Below are positions 32,796-41,077 of a stretch of 64,000 bases of DNA, one piece after another. Both the position numbers and the translations under genes were made by a program. The stretch spans positions 1-64,000 of the forward strand of contig JAZDEY010000037.1 in the NCBI GenBank assembly GCA_043808325.1, in the 5' to 3' direction. The notes under the pieces are model-generated. The model was not told the DNA's origin, did not search any database, and was given only the letters and a program-made list of their open reading frames with translations. This DNA comes from JAZDEY01 sp043808325 [NCBI: Candidatus Eiseniibacteriota bacterium] (lineage in GTDB: Bacteria > Arandabacterota > Arandabacteria > Arandabacterales). Every line of letters begins with the position of its first letter. Positions within the stretch are counted from its first letter, which is position 1.

Positions 32796-34022
32796 TTATG
32801 CGCTAAGCTCCTCGTAGACCTGCATGATGTTGCGGTAGTGGGTCGCGGCGTCAAACTCGGTCTCGATCCGCTTTCTTGCGTTCTCGCCCATCTCCCTCAA
32901 CAGAGCCCGGTTCTCGGCAAGACAAGCCATCTTCTTGGCCAGGTCGGCCGGATCGCCCGGTTCGACCAGTAACCCCGTCCCCCCATTCTCCACCATCTCG
33001 GGGAGTCCTCCGATCCTCGATGCAATCACCGGCTTGCCCACGGCAAATGCCTCGAGTACGGAGTACGGGAAGTTCTCCGGCCAGATCGACGGAATCACCA
33101 CAAACATCGCCCTGGAAACCAGATCCAGGATCTTGTCTCTTGCGACATGCCCTAGGAATTCGGCATTCTTGAGGCCCAGCTTAAGGGCCTGCCCCTCGAG
33201 GGCAGTACGGCAGGGGCCGTCGCCCGCAATCACCAATCTGACATCGGGCAAAGCCGCCGCGGCCTCAAGGAGCACCTCAATGCCTTTCTCGTCAGAGAGC
33301 CGGCCAAAGCATATCGCGTAGCCGTCATTATCATAGACGGGCCGATACCGTGATCCGTCAATGAAGTTGGGCAGCGCGCGTATTCGTGCCGCCGGCCGGC
33401 CGCATTCGACCAGCTTGTCCCTGGCAAACCGGCTAGGTGTAATGATCATGTCGAGCAGATCATCATAGCCCATCACTCTCATGAAATAGCCTTCCAGCGC
33501 GATGGCCGCGCTGCCCGCAAACGAACCACCCTTGCACCTCGCCATTGCAGCGTTGTAGTAGTTGCGGCCACGACACCGATCACACAAAGCTCCATGAGCG
33601 AACAGTACCGAACTCGGACAGATTAGGTCATAATCGTGAGCAGTCATCACCACCGGCTTGGCTCTCTTCTTCGGCTCCGGAAGAATCGAAAACGTAAGAT
33701 GGCGCCGGAAGTTCTGCAGGTGCACGATGTCGGGGCTGGTTGCGTCCAGGAGCGCAGCAAACTTCCTGCGAGCCTCGGATGAATAGAGACTCCGAGGGAA
33801 GGCTTTGACTCTCTCAAACAGACCTCCGGTCTCCGAGAGGTCTCGGTAGTCGATGTAGTCCACAAAGTACTTCTCGAACTCAGATGGGAAATTCTTGGGA
33901 TGTTTCATCGCAAAATGGATCACTTGGTGTCCCCGGGACCCAAGCAGCCTGGCAAGCTCAAAAGTGTACGTCGAGTCTCCGCCTCGCCAATGATGGTAGG
34001 TGTTCACCAGGCAGATCCGCAT
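32796..34022 (-). CDS. GT4 family glycosyltransferase
   Basis: A 408-residue GT-B enzyme. The N-terminal domain starts MRICLVNTYHHWRGGDSTY with the glycine-rich acceptor loop. The C-terminal donor domain has FGRLSDEKGIEVLLEA and NFPYSVLEAFAVGKPVIASRIGG (EX7E-type). A cluster of cysteines (CDRCRG) near residue 145, also seen in the related GT4 at 37177-38391, hints at a metal-binding insertion shared by this subfamily. It is 4 nt downstream of the deacetylase-like gene. Sugar specificity is unknown. Confidence 0.9.
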   Translation of the reverse strand: MRICLVNTYHHWRGGDSTYTFELARLLGSRGHQVIHFAMKHPKNFPSEFEKYFVDYIDYRDLSETGGLFERVKAFPRSLYSSEARRKFAALLDATSPDIVHLQNFRRHLTFSILPEPKKRAKPVVMTAHDYDLICPSSVLFAHGALCDRCRGRNYYNAAMARCKGGSFAGSAAIALEGYFMRVMGYDDLLDMIITPSRFARDKLVECGRPAARIRALPNFIDGSRYRPVYDNDGYAICFGRLSDEKGIEVLLEAAAALPDVRLVIAGDGPCRTALEGQALKLGLKNAEFLGHVARDKILDLVSRAMFVVIPSIWPENFPYSVLEAFAVGKPVIASRIGGLPEMVENGGTGLLVEPGDPADLAKKMACLAENRALLREMGENARKRIETEFDAATHYRNIMQVYEELSA

Positions 34023-34026
34023 TGAC

Positions 34027-35280
34027 TCAGTTCTCCTTGAACCGCCTGAGAAAATCCCCGAGCGTCAGGCAGTCGATATCGCCGGTTACCGCCAGAGCCG
34101 CCTCAAAGGGAGCCGGCCAAGTGCTCTGCACGAGGAGCGCATGATCGAGCTCCGCAATCGCCTTGGCCAGGTCGTGGAGGCTGCACCCAGGTTTCGCATA
34201 GATTGGATAGGATTTGCTATCCGCTGTTAGTTCAATGATATAGCCGCGTTCCTTAACCTTTACCCTTAAATCCAAGGGGCTATCGGGATGGAAACCGATC
34301 ACAGGCCTAAGCGGTGAGACAACCTGGGCCGGCAGCGTGATCCTGGCGCTTGTCCCCTTAAGAGGCTCCACCAAGCAAAGGCTGGATTTAAGCGGAGCTG
34401 CACTTGTTATGCGGTAGGCACTCCCACCACCTGAGACTTCCAGCTGGAGCGTCTGCCGCTCTCTCCACCACCTGGAGATCTCGCCCAGGGTTGCTATCCA
34501 GACACGCCCGCTGAGGGCAGCGGCCTTGAGGAGATTCCCGAGGGCCCGGTGAAGTATCAGAAGCCGTTCCGGGTGAAGCTGAACCGTGAAGAGATCTCCC
34601 CTTGCGCGACAGCACTCGAGGATCTCCTGCCAGACCCTGCCGATTGCCTCCGGCGAGAGCCCCATCCTATCGAGCAGAATCTCGTCATCAGGCAGGGACA
34701 CAGGGATCTCGACGAGGCGCCCCGTCAACCTGGGTGTGGATCTCTCCGCGGGATGCCTTGCAGGATTATAAAACGCAAGACCTCGTTCGAGGCCGTCCTT
34801 CTCGCGGGAACTGAGACGCTCAAGAAGGCCCCGAGGCTCCCAGTAGAACGGCATGTTGCTGTCATAATCGAAACCCGCCTTCTCCACGGCCGCGAGAGTC
34901 GCTGCATTGTACCTGAGATAAGGACTCCGGAAGCCCGTGTAAGCTATTCCGTGTTCCCGGAAGATGCGGCAGGCTGCCTCGATCTGCTCGGTCTGGATTT
35001 CGGGCCGCAGATTGGAAAGATCGTTGTGTACGAGCCCGTGCACACATAGTTCGGCACCCAGCGCCACAAGCCTCTTGCCGACATGCGGGTTCCGGGCCAG
35101 CACCCGCGCCGTTATGGGAAGTGAAGGCGCAGCACCATGTGCCGCGACCAGATCGTGATAAGCCACAAGGCGTCTCTCCATTCTGGCCGCGGTCAGGCCG
35201 AAGCGGGTACCGACCTGCCAGAGCCTCTCCAGCGAGTTGCCGATACCACGCGATTCCAGAACGAATTTCAGTCTATTCAA
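34027..35280 (-). CDS. Polysaccharide-deacetylase-like protein, apparently circularly permuted
   Basis: A 417-residue protein. The N-terminal 140 residues match a NodB barrel from its second element on: acceptor helix, HGLVH metal pair (H81, H85) and GFRSPYLRYN with the catalytic-type Arg (R118). The expected first motif (TFDDG-like) is missing from the N-terminus. The C-terminal 23 residues instead contain LAVTGDIDCLTLGDFLRRF, which reads like the first strand and Asp motif (D401, D403). A beta-rich linker of about 110 residues separates the halves. This looks like a circular permutation; activity is unproven. Confidence 0.7.
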   Translation of the reverse strand: MNRLKFVLESRGIGNSLERLWQVGTRFGLTAARMERRLVAYHDLVAAHGAAPSLPITARVLARNPHVGKRLVALGAELCVHGLVHNDLSNLRPEIQTEQIEAACRIFREHGIAYTGFRSPYLRYNAATLAAVEKAGFDYDSNMPFYWEPRGLLERLSSREKDGLERGLAFYNPARHPAERSTPRLTGRLVEIPVSLPDDEILLDRMGLSPEAIGRVWQEILECCRARGDLFTVQLHPERLLILHRALGNLLKAAALSGRVWIATLGEISRWWRERQTLQLEVSGGGSAYRITSAAPLKSSLCLVEPLKGTSARITLPAQVVSPLRPVIGFHPDSPLDLRVKVKERGYIIELTADSKSYPIYAKPGCSLHDLAKAIAELDHALLVQSTWPAPFEAALAVTGDIDCLTLGDFLRRFKEN

Positions 35281-35300
35281 TCGATCACCAGCCTAAGGCG

Positions 35301-35329
35301 TTGACACCGGGCTCCGACCGCTTCATAAT
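35301..35329 (+). promoter_or_regulatory. Sigma-70 promoter for a probable leaderless mRNA
   Basis: TTGACA (35301-35306), a 17-nt spacer and CATAAT (35324-35329). The expected start, 6-8 nt further on, coincides with the ATG at 35337. No Shine-Dalgarno precedes any of the three in-frame ATGs (35328, 35337, 35343). Confidence 0.7.
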
Positions 35330-35336
35330 GGTCCCG

Positions 35337-36014
35337 ATGCGAATGTCAATAATCATGCCGGTATATAACGAGAGGTCGACCGTCCTCGAAATCATCGATC
35401 GGGTCGAGGCACTGCCCCTTGAGAAGGAAATAATCATAGTCGACGACGGCTCGACTGACGGTACGAGGGATCTCCTCCAGAGACTCGCGCCCGATCGAGC
35501 GATAGTGATTCTCCACCAAGGGAACTTGGGCAAAGGCACTGCCATAAGATCGGGCCTGGCAAGAGCATCGGGTGACGTGATCGTGATCCAGGATGCCGAC
35601 CTCGAGTACGATCCCCAGGATCTCTTGAAGCTGCTCCGCCCCATAACTGAGGGCAAAGCCCAAGTGGTGTACGGCTCACGTTTCACCGGCGAGCGCAAGA
35701 ACATGTTCTTTTGGCACTGGGTCGGAAATCGCTTCCTGACGTTGGTGACGGACATTCTATTCGACACCACCCTGTCTGACATGGAGACTTGTTACAAGAT
35801 GTTCACCGCAGAGGTGATCAAAGGGATCCAGCTCAAGTCCCGCAGGTTCGAGATCGAGGTCGAGATGACCGCCAAGGTTCTGAGGGCCGGCTACAGGATC
35901 TATGAGGTGCCAATCTCCTATGCGGGCCGCGAATTCCACGAAGGCAAGAAGATCACTTGGAGGGACGGCGTCTCCGCGCTTTGGTACCTCTTCAAGTACC
36001 GCTTCCGGGATTGA
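35337..36014 (+). CDS. GT2 glycosyltransferase, polyprenyl-phosphate sugar synthase type
   Basis: A 225-residue GT-A enzyme: SIIMPVYNERSTVLEI, DDGSTDGTRDLL, donor motif IQDADLEYDP and DMETCYKMFTAEV in the DPM1-like acceptor region. It has no membrane helix. It stands alone, divergent from the deacetylase operon and convergent with the exopolysaccharide operon. The frame to 35121 is open but the extra 70 residues are not family-like. With the promoter at 35301-35329 the ATG at 35337 would be at or within 1-2 nt of the transcript end. Confidence 0.88.
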   Translation: MRMSIIMPVYNERSTVLEIIDRVEALPLEKEIIIVDDGSTDGTRDLLQRLAPDRAIVILHQGNLGKGTAIRSGLARASGDVIVIQDADLEYDPQDLLKLLRPITEGKAQVVYGSRFTGERKNMFFWHWVGNRFLTLVTDILFDTTLSDMETCYKMFTAEVIKGIQLKSRRFEIEVEMTAKVLRAGYRIYEVPISYAGREFHEGKKITWRDGVSALWYLFKYRFRD

Positions 36015-36094
36015 TGCCTCCGGGCCGGTCATCGTCATGCTTAACACCCTCTCAGGTACCTGATCAAGCCACACAGTCCCACCGATGCTCCGTG

Positions 36095-37180
36095 CTATCT
36101 CCTCAGGTAGACGCTCTCGAGGCCGTCGACCACTCTATTCCATGAGAACTCTTCTCTCACCCGCGCAAGAGCTTTCGCACCCACCGCGACCGTGATATCA
36201 GGATGTCCGTCCATTTCAGAGATCACACCTGCCAGGTCCTCTCTGTCACCGACCCTAAACCTGATTGCACCATCCTCCACAACGTCGGTGTTTTCGGGGA
36301 TGTCGCTTACGATCACGCATTTGCCGTGGGACATCGCCTCCAGCAGCGACAGAGACATCCCCTCGGTGATCGACGGATGAACCACCGCATAGGCCCCGTT
36401 CCAGAGCTCCGAAAGAAGGTCCCCGTAAATCTCTCCAGTGAAGATAACGCGTTCGTTTGCAAGGGCCCTCAGCTTCGACTCATAGTCCGGGCTCAGGTGG
36501 GCGCTGCCGACCATAGCAAGCTTCCTAGCAGTCTTGGCCTTTGTGAACGCCTCCACCAGGGTGTGGCACCCCTTCTCGGGACCCAGGCGGCCCACAAAGA
36601 GGTAGTAGTCTCCTCGGGAAAGGCCGAACCGCCCTATGTTCGCAGGCTCACGATTGTCTCCGAGCCTCACTCCATTGGGAATATACGTGACAGTTCGCTT
36701 GTATCTGTCTTGGAAGTACTTCTTAAGGACATTCGATACCACCACGGTCTCATTGGGGAAGTGGCAGGCGGTATACTCGCATCTCTTGAGAAGCCAGGTG
36801 GCAAAGCGTCCCCACTTGCCACCGCGCCAGTCAAGACCGTGTACGGTCGCAACGGTCCGCGCACCGGCAATCCTGGGCACGAAAGAGAGCGCCGACGGGC
36901 CGAGCGCATGATAGTGGACCACATCCGGTTTCATCGAAAGCACGTGAGCGGTCGCAATAAGCGTGTGGCTGGCAGCATCGAGATGCCGGGTCTTTATGCT
37001 CGGGAGTTTAACCAGGTTGACGCCACGGTAATTGCCCTCCATCACGGTATAGTAGGGGCGGCAGTAGACGAACACGGTGTGCCCGCGCTCGGTCAGCATC
37101 ACAGCGATCTCCTCGACGTGTTTCTCTATCCCGCCGTACCTGGCAGGTATTCCCTTTTGACCGATCATTGCGATCCTCAT
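36095..37180 (-). CDS. GT4 family glycosyltransferase
   Basis: A 361-residue GT-B enzyme, last in the exopolysaccharide operon. It starts MRIAMIGQKGIPARYGGIEK, the N-terminus typical of GT4 rhamnosyl- or glucosyl-type transferases of EPS loci (domain DUF1972/GT4). Donor motifs are FVGRLGPEKGCHTLVEA and EGMSLSLLEAMSHGKCVI. The start overlaps the upstream GT4 by 4 nt. Linkage and sugar cannot be assigned. Confidence 0.9.
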   Translation of the reverse strand: MRIAMIGQKGIPARYGGIEKHVEEIAVMLTERGHTVFVYCRPYYTVMEGNYRGVNLVKLPSIKTRHLDAASHTLIATAHVLSMKPDVVHYHALGPSALSFVPRIAGARTVATVHGLDWRGGKWGRFATWLLKRCEYTACHFPNETVVVSNVLKKYFQDRYKRTVTYIPNGVRLGDNREPANIGRFGLSRGDYYLFVGRLGPEKGCHTLVEAFTKAKTARKLAMVGSAHLSPDYESKLRALANERVIFTGEIYGDLLSELWNGAYAVVHPSITEGMSLSLLEAMSHGKCVIVSDIPENTDVVEDGAIRFRVGDREDLAGVISEMDGHPDITVAVGAKALARVREEFSWNRVVDGLESVYLRR

Positions 37181-38391
37181 CGGGTCACATCCTGGTAGAT
37201 CGCCATCAGCTTCTGGTAATGGCTTTCGGGTGAGTACTCCCTGCTCACGATCTCCCTTGCCGTTCGCCCCATCTTGGTCCGGCGGCCGTGGTCCGAACAG
37301 ATCCGCTCGGCCGCATCGGCAAGCGAGACCGCGACCCCGCGGTCGAAGAGGTAACCGGTCACTTCGTCCCTCACGAGCTCCGCGATGCCGCCGCTGTCTG
37401 CAGCAATCGCGGGCTTGCCTCTGGCAAACGCCTCCAGAATACTGAGCGGGAGATTCTCATACGAGATCGAGGGCACCACCACACAGCAGGCCCCTTCGAG
37501 CAGCCGCTCAAGGGCATCCCCCTTTACGTATCCCGCAAACCTGACGTTGGTAAGACCCAATCGCCTGGCTTGATACTTGAAACTCTCCAGCTCCGGACCC
37601 TCCCCCGCCAACACGAAAGCAACCGCTCTGGCAAGACCAGCTGCCTCCAGCAGAGTCCCCACTCCCTTTTCGGTGGAGATCCTACCCGTGAAGAGCACGT
37701 AACCATCGGTGCGCCGGCTGTAATCGGGACCGAGCGGAACGAAATACGGCAGGTGCACAAGCTTGTCCGCGGTCCACCCCAGAGAGGCAACTCGGGATTT
37801 GAGGAAGAGGCTGGGCGCTATGAAACGCCCGATCTTCTTGTAGAGCCCCAGCCAGGCGTGGAGATAAGACTCCATGCAGCCCAGCAGGCTCGAGCCGCGC
37901 GAGCCGTCTATGCACCGCTTGGGGACCACATGCCAGAAGTCACCGGACGTGCAGGCCTCGCAGGGCTGGCCGTCCACGAAGCAGGAGTGGGCCGGGCACA
38001 CCAGAAAAAGGTCATGTAGGGTCTCGACCATAGGAATGCCCCTGCTATGTACCGCATCTACTATAGAGGGTGATAGCTGTCTGGAGATATTGTGAAAGTG
38101 CACAATATCGGGCTTCTCGGCGTCCATCACTTGGGCGATTCTCTTCCTCGCCTCGTATGAGTAAATCACCCTCGCGGCGGCTCTCATCTTTGACCCCGAC
38201 CCCATAGGAGCATTTAGATCTATCGTCGTAACGAAGAACGGCGAATCCTCCGATGGCAGGTTGCGCTCATGCTTCATGGAGAAGTGCGCGACAGCGTGAC
38301 CGCGCTTCTCCAGAAGCCTGCAGAGGTCAAAGAAGTAGCGCTCCGAACCCCCGCGAACGTAAAAGAACTTGTTTACCTGAAGTATTCTCAT
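37177..38391 (-). CDS. GT4 family glycosyltransferase
   Basis: A 404-residue GT-B enzyme starting MRILQVNKFFYVRGGSERYF. It has a cysteine-containing insertion (CEACTSGDFW) near residue 145, comparable to the GT4 at 32796-34022. The donor domain has FTGRISTEKGVGTLLEA and ENLPLSILEAFARGKPAI. It is flanked by 4-nt overlaps with the radical SAM gene upstream and the last GT4 downstream, so the three are translationally coupled. Confidence 0.9.
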   Translation of the reverse strand: MRILQVNKFFYVRGGSERYFFDLCRLLEKRGHAVAHFSMKHERNLPSEDSPFFVTTIDLNAPMGSGSKMRAAARVIYSYEARKRIAQVMDAEKPDIVHFHNISRQLSPSIVDAVHSRGIPMVETLHDLFLVCPAHSCFVDGQPCEACTSGDFWHVVPKRCIDGSRGSSLLGCMESYLHAWLGLYKKIGRFIAPSLFLKSRVASLGWTADKLVHLPYFVPLGPDYSRRTDGYVLFTGRISTEKGVGTLLEAAGLARAVAFVLAGEGPELESFKYQARRLGLTNVRFAGYVKGDALERLLEGACCVVVPSISYENLPLSILEAFARGKPAIAADSGGIAELVRDEVTGYLFDRGVAVSLADAAERICSDHGRRTKMGRTAREIVSREYSPESHYQKLMAIYQDVTR

Positions 38392-39371
38392 CTTCTCTTA
38401 GAGAGCGTCTTGAGGTGGTGCCGGGCTCTGGCCCACCCCACCCTGACCGCGAACACCGGCAAGCGCCGCCGCATCTCCGGAGCAACCGTGCACGTCATCC
38501 AGCACCTGCGTCGGCAGCCCCGCACCGCCTGAGGCGTGGCGGGGTTTTCGCTCAAGATCTGGTCAAATGACTTCTCACGTATGTTGCCGATCTTCCTGTC
38601 CCAGAGGTGGCACGGATATAGGTTTCCCTCGGCGTCCAGGTAGAAGAAGTCAAGCCCGGCCCGACACCGCAACGGTCTGGGCAGGCCACGTTCCACATCG
38701 ATCAGCCCTTCGACAAAGTATGCCTTGAACCAATCCTTAGGATTCCTTGAGGCGAAGAGACGTGATCTCACCTGCTCCATGTCGCGAATTGCGACGTCCG
38801 GGGGCGGCTCCTCCTCGTGCTTGTCTCCGAAGAATACCGGCGAGCTGTGCGTCACGGTGAAACTGAATTGCACTCCCTGCTTCCGGGCCATTCCCTGAAT
38901 GTCTCCGATGACCCCGGCATTGTGCCGGGACATCGTGGCACAGATGCCCACATCCCTGATTCCATAGTCTCGAGCGACCTTGAGAGTCTCGATCGCCTTC
39001 GCATAGGCGCCCTGTACCCCGCGGATCCTATCGTGCAACTCGCCCAAACCGTCAATCGACACCCTGAGGGATATTGGGCCCACTAAGGGCAGGACCTTAT
39101 GCAGTCTCTCGGGAAGAAGGCCGTTGGTGGAAAGCACGATTCGAACATGAGGGCATCGCCGCTTAAGTGCAAGAATGACTTCGGCAAGGTCCTCCCTGAG
39201 GAGAGGCTCGCCCCCCGTCACATTAATTTCCCTCAAGGACGATGGGAGTCTCTCGTAGTCCTTGGGCGAGAGTTCAGGGGTTGGCCCTCGCTTCCAGATG
39301 TCACACATGCTGCAGCGCGCATTGCACCGGTTGGTGACTGCGACAATAGCATGGGTAGGGCCCGCCCGCAC
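38388..39371 (-). CDS. Radical SAM protein with SPASM-like C-terminal cysteines
   Basis: A 327-residue radical SAM enzyme. The SAM-cluster motif is CNARCSMC near residues 15-22, followed by VTGGEPLLRED (SAM-binding GGEP) and LSTNGLL. The C-terminus has CRAGLDFFYLDAEGNLYPC and CRRRCWMTC, compatible with one or two auxiliary clusters as in SPASM/twitch proteins. It sits inside the exopolysaccharide operon between the acetyltransferase and two GT4 genes, overlapping the next gene by 4 nt. A sugar or lipid-carrier modification is plausible, but no substrate can be named. Confidence 0.85.
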   Translation of the reverse strand: MRAGPTHAIVAVTNRCNARCSMCDIWKRGPTPELSPKDYERLPSSLREINVTGGEPLLREDLAEVILALKRRCPHVRIVLSTNGLLPERLHKVLPLVGPISLRVSIDGLGELHDRIRGVQGAYAKAIETLKVARDYGIRDVGICATMSRHNAGVIGDIQGMARKQGVQFSFTVTHSSPVFFGDKHEEEPPPDVAIRDMEQVRSRLFASRNPKDWFKAYFVEGLIDVERGLPRPLRCRAGLDFFYLDAEGNLYPCHLWDRKIGNIREKSFDQILSENPATPQAVRGCRRRCWMTCTVAPEMRRRLPVFAVRVGWARARHHLKTLSKRR

Positions 39372-39386
39372 AGACCGTCCTCCTCT

Positions 39387-40016
39387 TTAGGGCTTGTAAG
39401 GCTTATCCGTAAGCCCCGTCGTGCACGTTAGATCTCTGACGTCTCCCACGATGCGGGCAGGATTGCCATACGCTAGGGAGTACGGCGGTATGTTCTTGGT
39501 AACGACGCTACCCCCACCTATCAGGCTGCCTTCGCCAATCTCCACAAAGGGAAGAATGGTGACGTTGACCCCGATCTGCACGCCGCGCCCTACGTGAGGT
39601 CCGCGCATGCACCTGGATGAGAGCTCGCACCCCGGGTGAATGTCGTTTGCGATAGTTACTCCCGGCGCCATGAACGCGAAATCGTCGATCACTGTGAACT
39701 GGGCTACATAGCAGTTGCAGTGAATCTTGACGCCTCTCCCGATCTTGCAGCCATAATCGATCACCGTATTGTTCCAGACCGAGAAATCGTCGCCAATCTG
39801 GTTCTCCTCACGAATCACCACGTTGTGACCGGTTTGTAGATCGGCGCCGATCACCACCCCGCCATAGATCACCGTCCCCGTCCGTATTCGGGCCCTGTCT
39901 CCGATCATCACCGTATCTACGTTCTTGCCCCTGGCGGCAGGATAGCCCAGGATCGCGCCAGTATCGACCAGACAGCCTTGCCCTATGGTGACCACCGGCC
40001 TCGCTTGAGTTGTCAC
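39387..40016 (-). CDS. Left-handed beta-helix N-acetyltransferase (WbpD/WlbB-like)
   Basis: A 209-residue hexapeptide-repeat acyltransferase. Successive repeats build a left-handed helix with APGVTIANDIHPG in the region that holds the catalytic histidine, ending GNPARIVG. It overlaps the Gfo/Idh dehydrogenase by 4 nt, and a DegT aminotransferase lies three genes upstream. That trio (dehydrogenase, aminotransferase, acetyltransferase) makes UDP-2,3-diacetamido-2,3-dideoxy-glucuronate from UDP-GlcNAc-uronate in Pseudomonas and Bordetella. By analogy this protein acetylates the 3-amino group; that is inference from the set. Confidence 0.83.
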   Translation of the reverse strand: MTTQARPVVTIGQGCLVDTGAILGYPAARGKNVDTVMIGDRARIRTGTVIYGGVVIGADLQTGHNVVIREENQIGDDFSVWNNTVIDYGCKIGRGVKIHCNCYVAQFTVIDDFAFMAPGVTIANDIHPGCELSSRCMRGPHVGRGVQIGVNVTILPFVEIGEGSLIGGGSVVTKNIPPYSLAYGNPARIVGDVRDLTCTTGLTDKPYKP

Positions 40017-41077
40017 TTACTGCCTCCACTCCGTTCAAGCGCAAGCGGTGCCCCTCCCAGCTTGGCCGATTCGCAAGCACGTTCCACAACCTTGACCACT
40101 GCAAGCCCGGCCCGGCCATTGCTCTGCGGGCTGGAGCCATCTCTTATGCATTCGATGAAGTGAGCGCACTCCACCTTCAAGGGTTCCACATCATTGATCT
40201 TCGGAACTATTATGTCCCCGAACCTGTAGGCCAGCTGGAACTCCCCAAACGTGTCGTAATGCGGTTGGATGGTCACTCCTTTGTCGTAGACCCTGATCTT
40301 CTCAAGAGTCGATGTGTCGTCGTAGACCAGCATCTTCTTGCTCCCAACCAGGGTGGTACGCCTTATTTTACATGGGTCGAGCCAGCTCACATGGATATGT
40401 GCCACCACACCCCTGGGGTACTGAAGCACCACGAAGGCAACGTCCTCGATACCCGGCCTGATATACGACCTGGCAAAGGTGGACACCGTCACGGGTTCGC
40501 GCCCGAAGATGTAGTTAAGGATCGAGATGTCGTGAGGGGCAAGGTCCCAGATCACGTTTATGTCTTCCTGGAATAGCCCCAGGTTAACCCGAACACTGCT
40601 TACATAGAAGATCTCCCCCAGCTCCCCGGCCTCGACCAGTTCCTTCATCTTCTGGACGGCGGCGTTATATACGAAGGTGTGCCCGGCGAAGAGAATCAGA
40701 CCCTTGCTCTCCGCGATTCGGTTCAGGTCCTCGGCTTCAGCTATGCTGCCGGCCAACGGCTTCTCCACCAGAACGTGCTTGCCTCCTTCCAGGCAGGCTT
40801 TGGCAATCGGGTAATGCGTGGAGACCGGTGTCGCAATAGCGACTCCCTGCACTTCCGGGTCCTCAATCAGATCCTGAAACCGTTTGGTCGCCGTTACCTG
40901 GGGATAGAGCGCCTTCATGTGATTGAGACGCGCGTCCTCCATGTCGCAGCAGTACTTGACCCTGGATATCGGCAACTGACTGAGGTTCCGCAGGAGATTG
41001 GGACCCCAGTATCCGCACCCTATCACTCCGACCGTAGCTGCGTTGTCCTCTTTGGGTGCCGGGTTGGCTGATGCCAT
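40013..41077 (-). CDS. Gfo/Idh/MocA sugar dehydrogenase (WbpB/WlbA-like)
   Basis: A 354-residue NAD-dependent oxidoreductase. The Rossmann loop is VIGCGYWGPNLLRN; the substrate-domain motif EKPLAGS carries the catalytic Lys, and HTFVYNAAV plus IWDLAPHDISIL are typical of the WbpB/WlbA branch, which oxidises C3 of UDP-GlcNAc-uronate. With the DegT aminotransferase and the acetyltransferase it completes a 3-amino-uronate pathway. No UDP-GlcNAc 6-dehydrogenase (WbpA) is in the window, so the uronate must be supplied elsewhere. It begins 1 nt after the sugar-transferase stop region. Confidence 0.88.
   Translation of the reverse strand: MASANPAPKEDNAATVGVIGCGYWGPNLLRNLSQLPISRVKYCCDMEDARLNHMKALYPQVTATKRFQDLIEDPEVQGVAIATPVSTHYPIAKACLEGGKHVLVEKPLAGSIAEAEDLNRIAESKGLILFAGHTFVYNAAVQKMKELVEAGELGEIFYVSSVRVNLGLFQEDINVIWDLAPHDISILNYIFGREPVTVSTFARSYIRPGIEDVAFVVLQYPRGVVAHIHVSWLDPCKIRRTTLVGSKKMLVYDDTSTLEKIRVYDKGVTIQPHYDTFGEFQLAYRFGDIIVPKINDVEPLKVECAHFIECIRDGSSPQSNGRAGLAVVKVVERACESAKLGGAPLALERSGGSK

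Noticed and set aside
31741-35280. Exosortase/PEP-CTERM (XrtA) locus
   Set aside because: FemAB-like and deacetylase genes resemble XrtA neighbours, but there is no exosortase, PEP-CTERM protein or PrsK/PrsR gene in the window.
36203-37198. 331-codon plus-strand frame opposite a GT4 gene
   Set aside because: The minus-strand frame carries all GT4 motifs and the operon overlaps.
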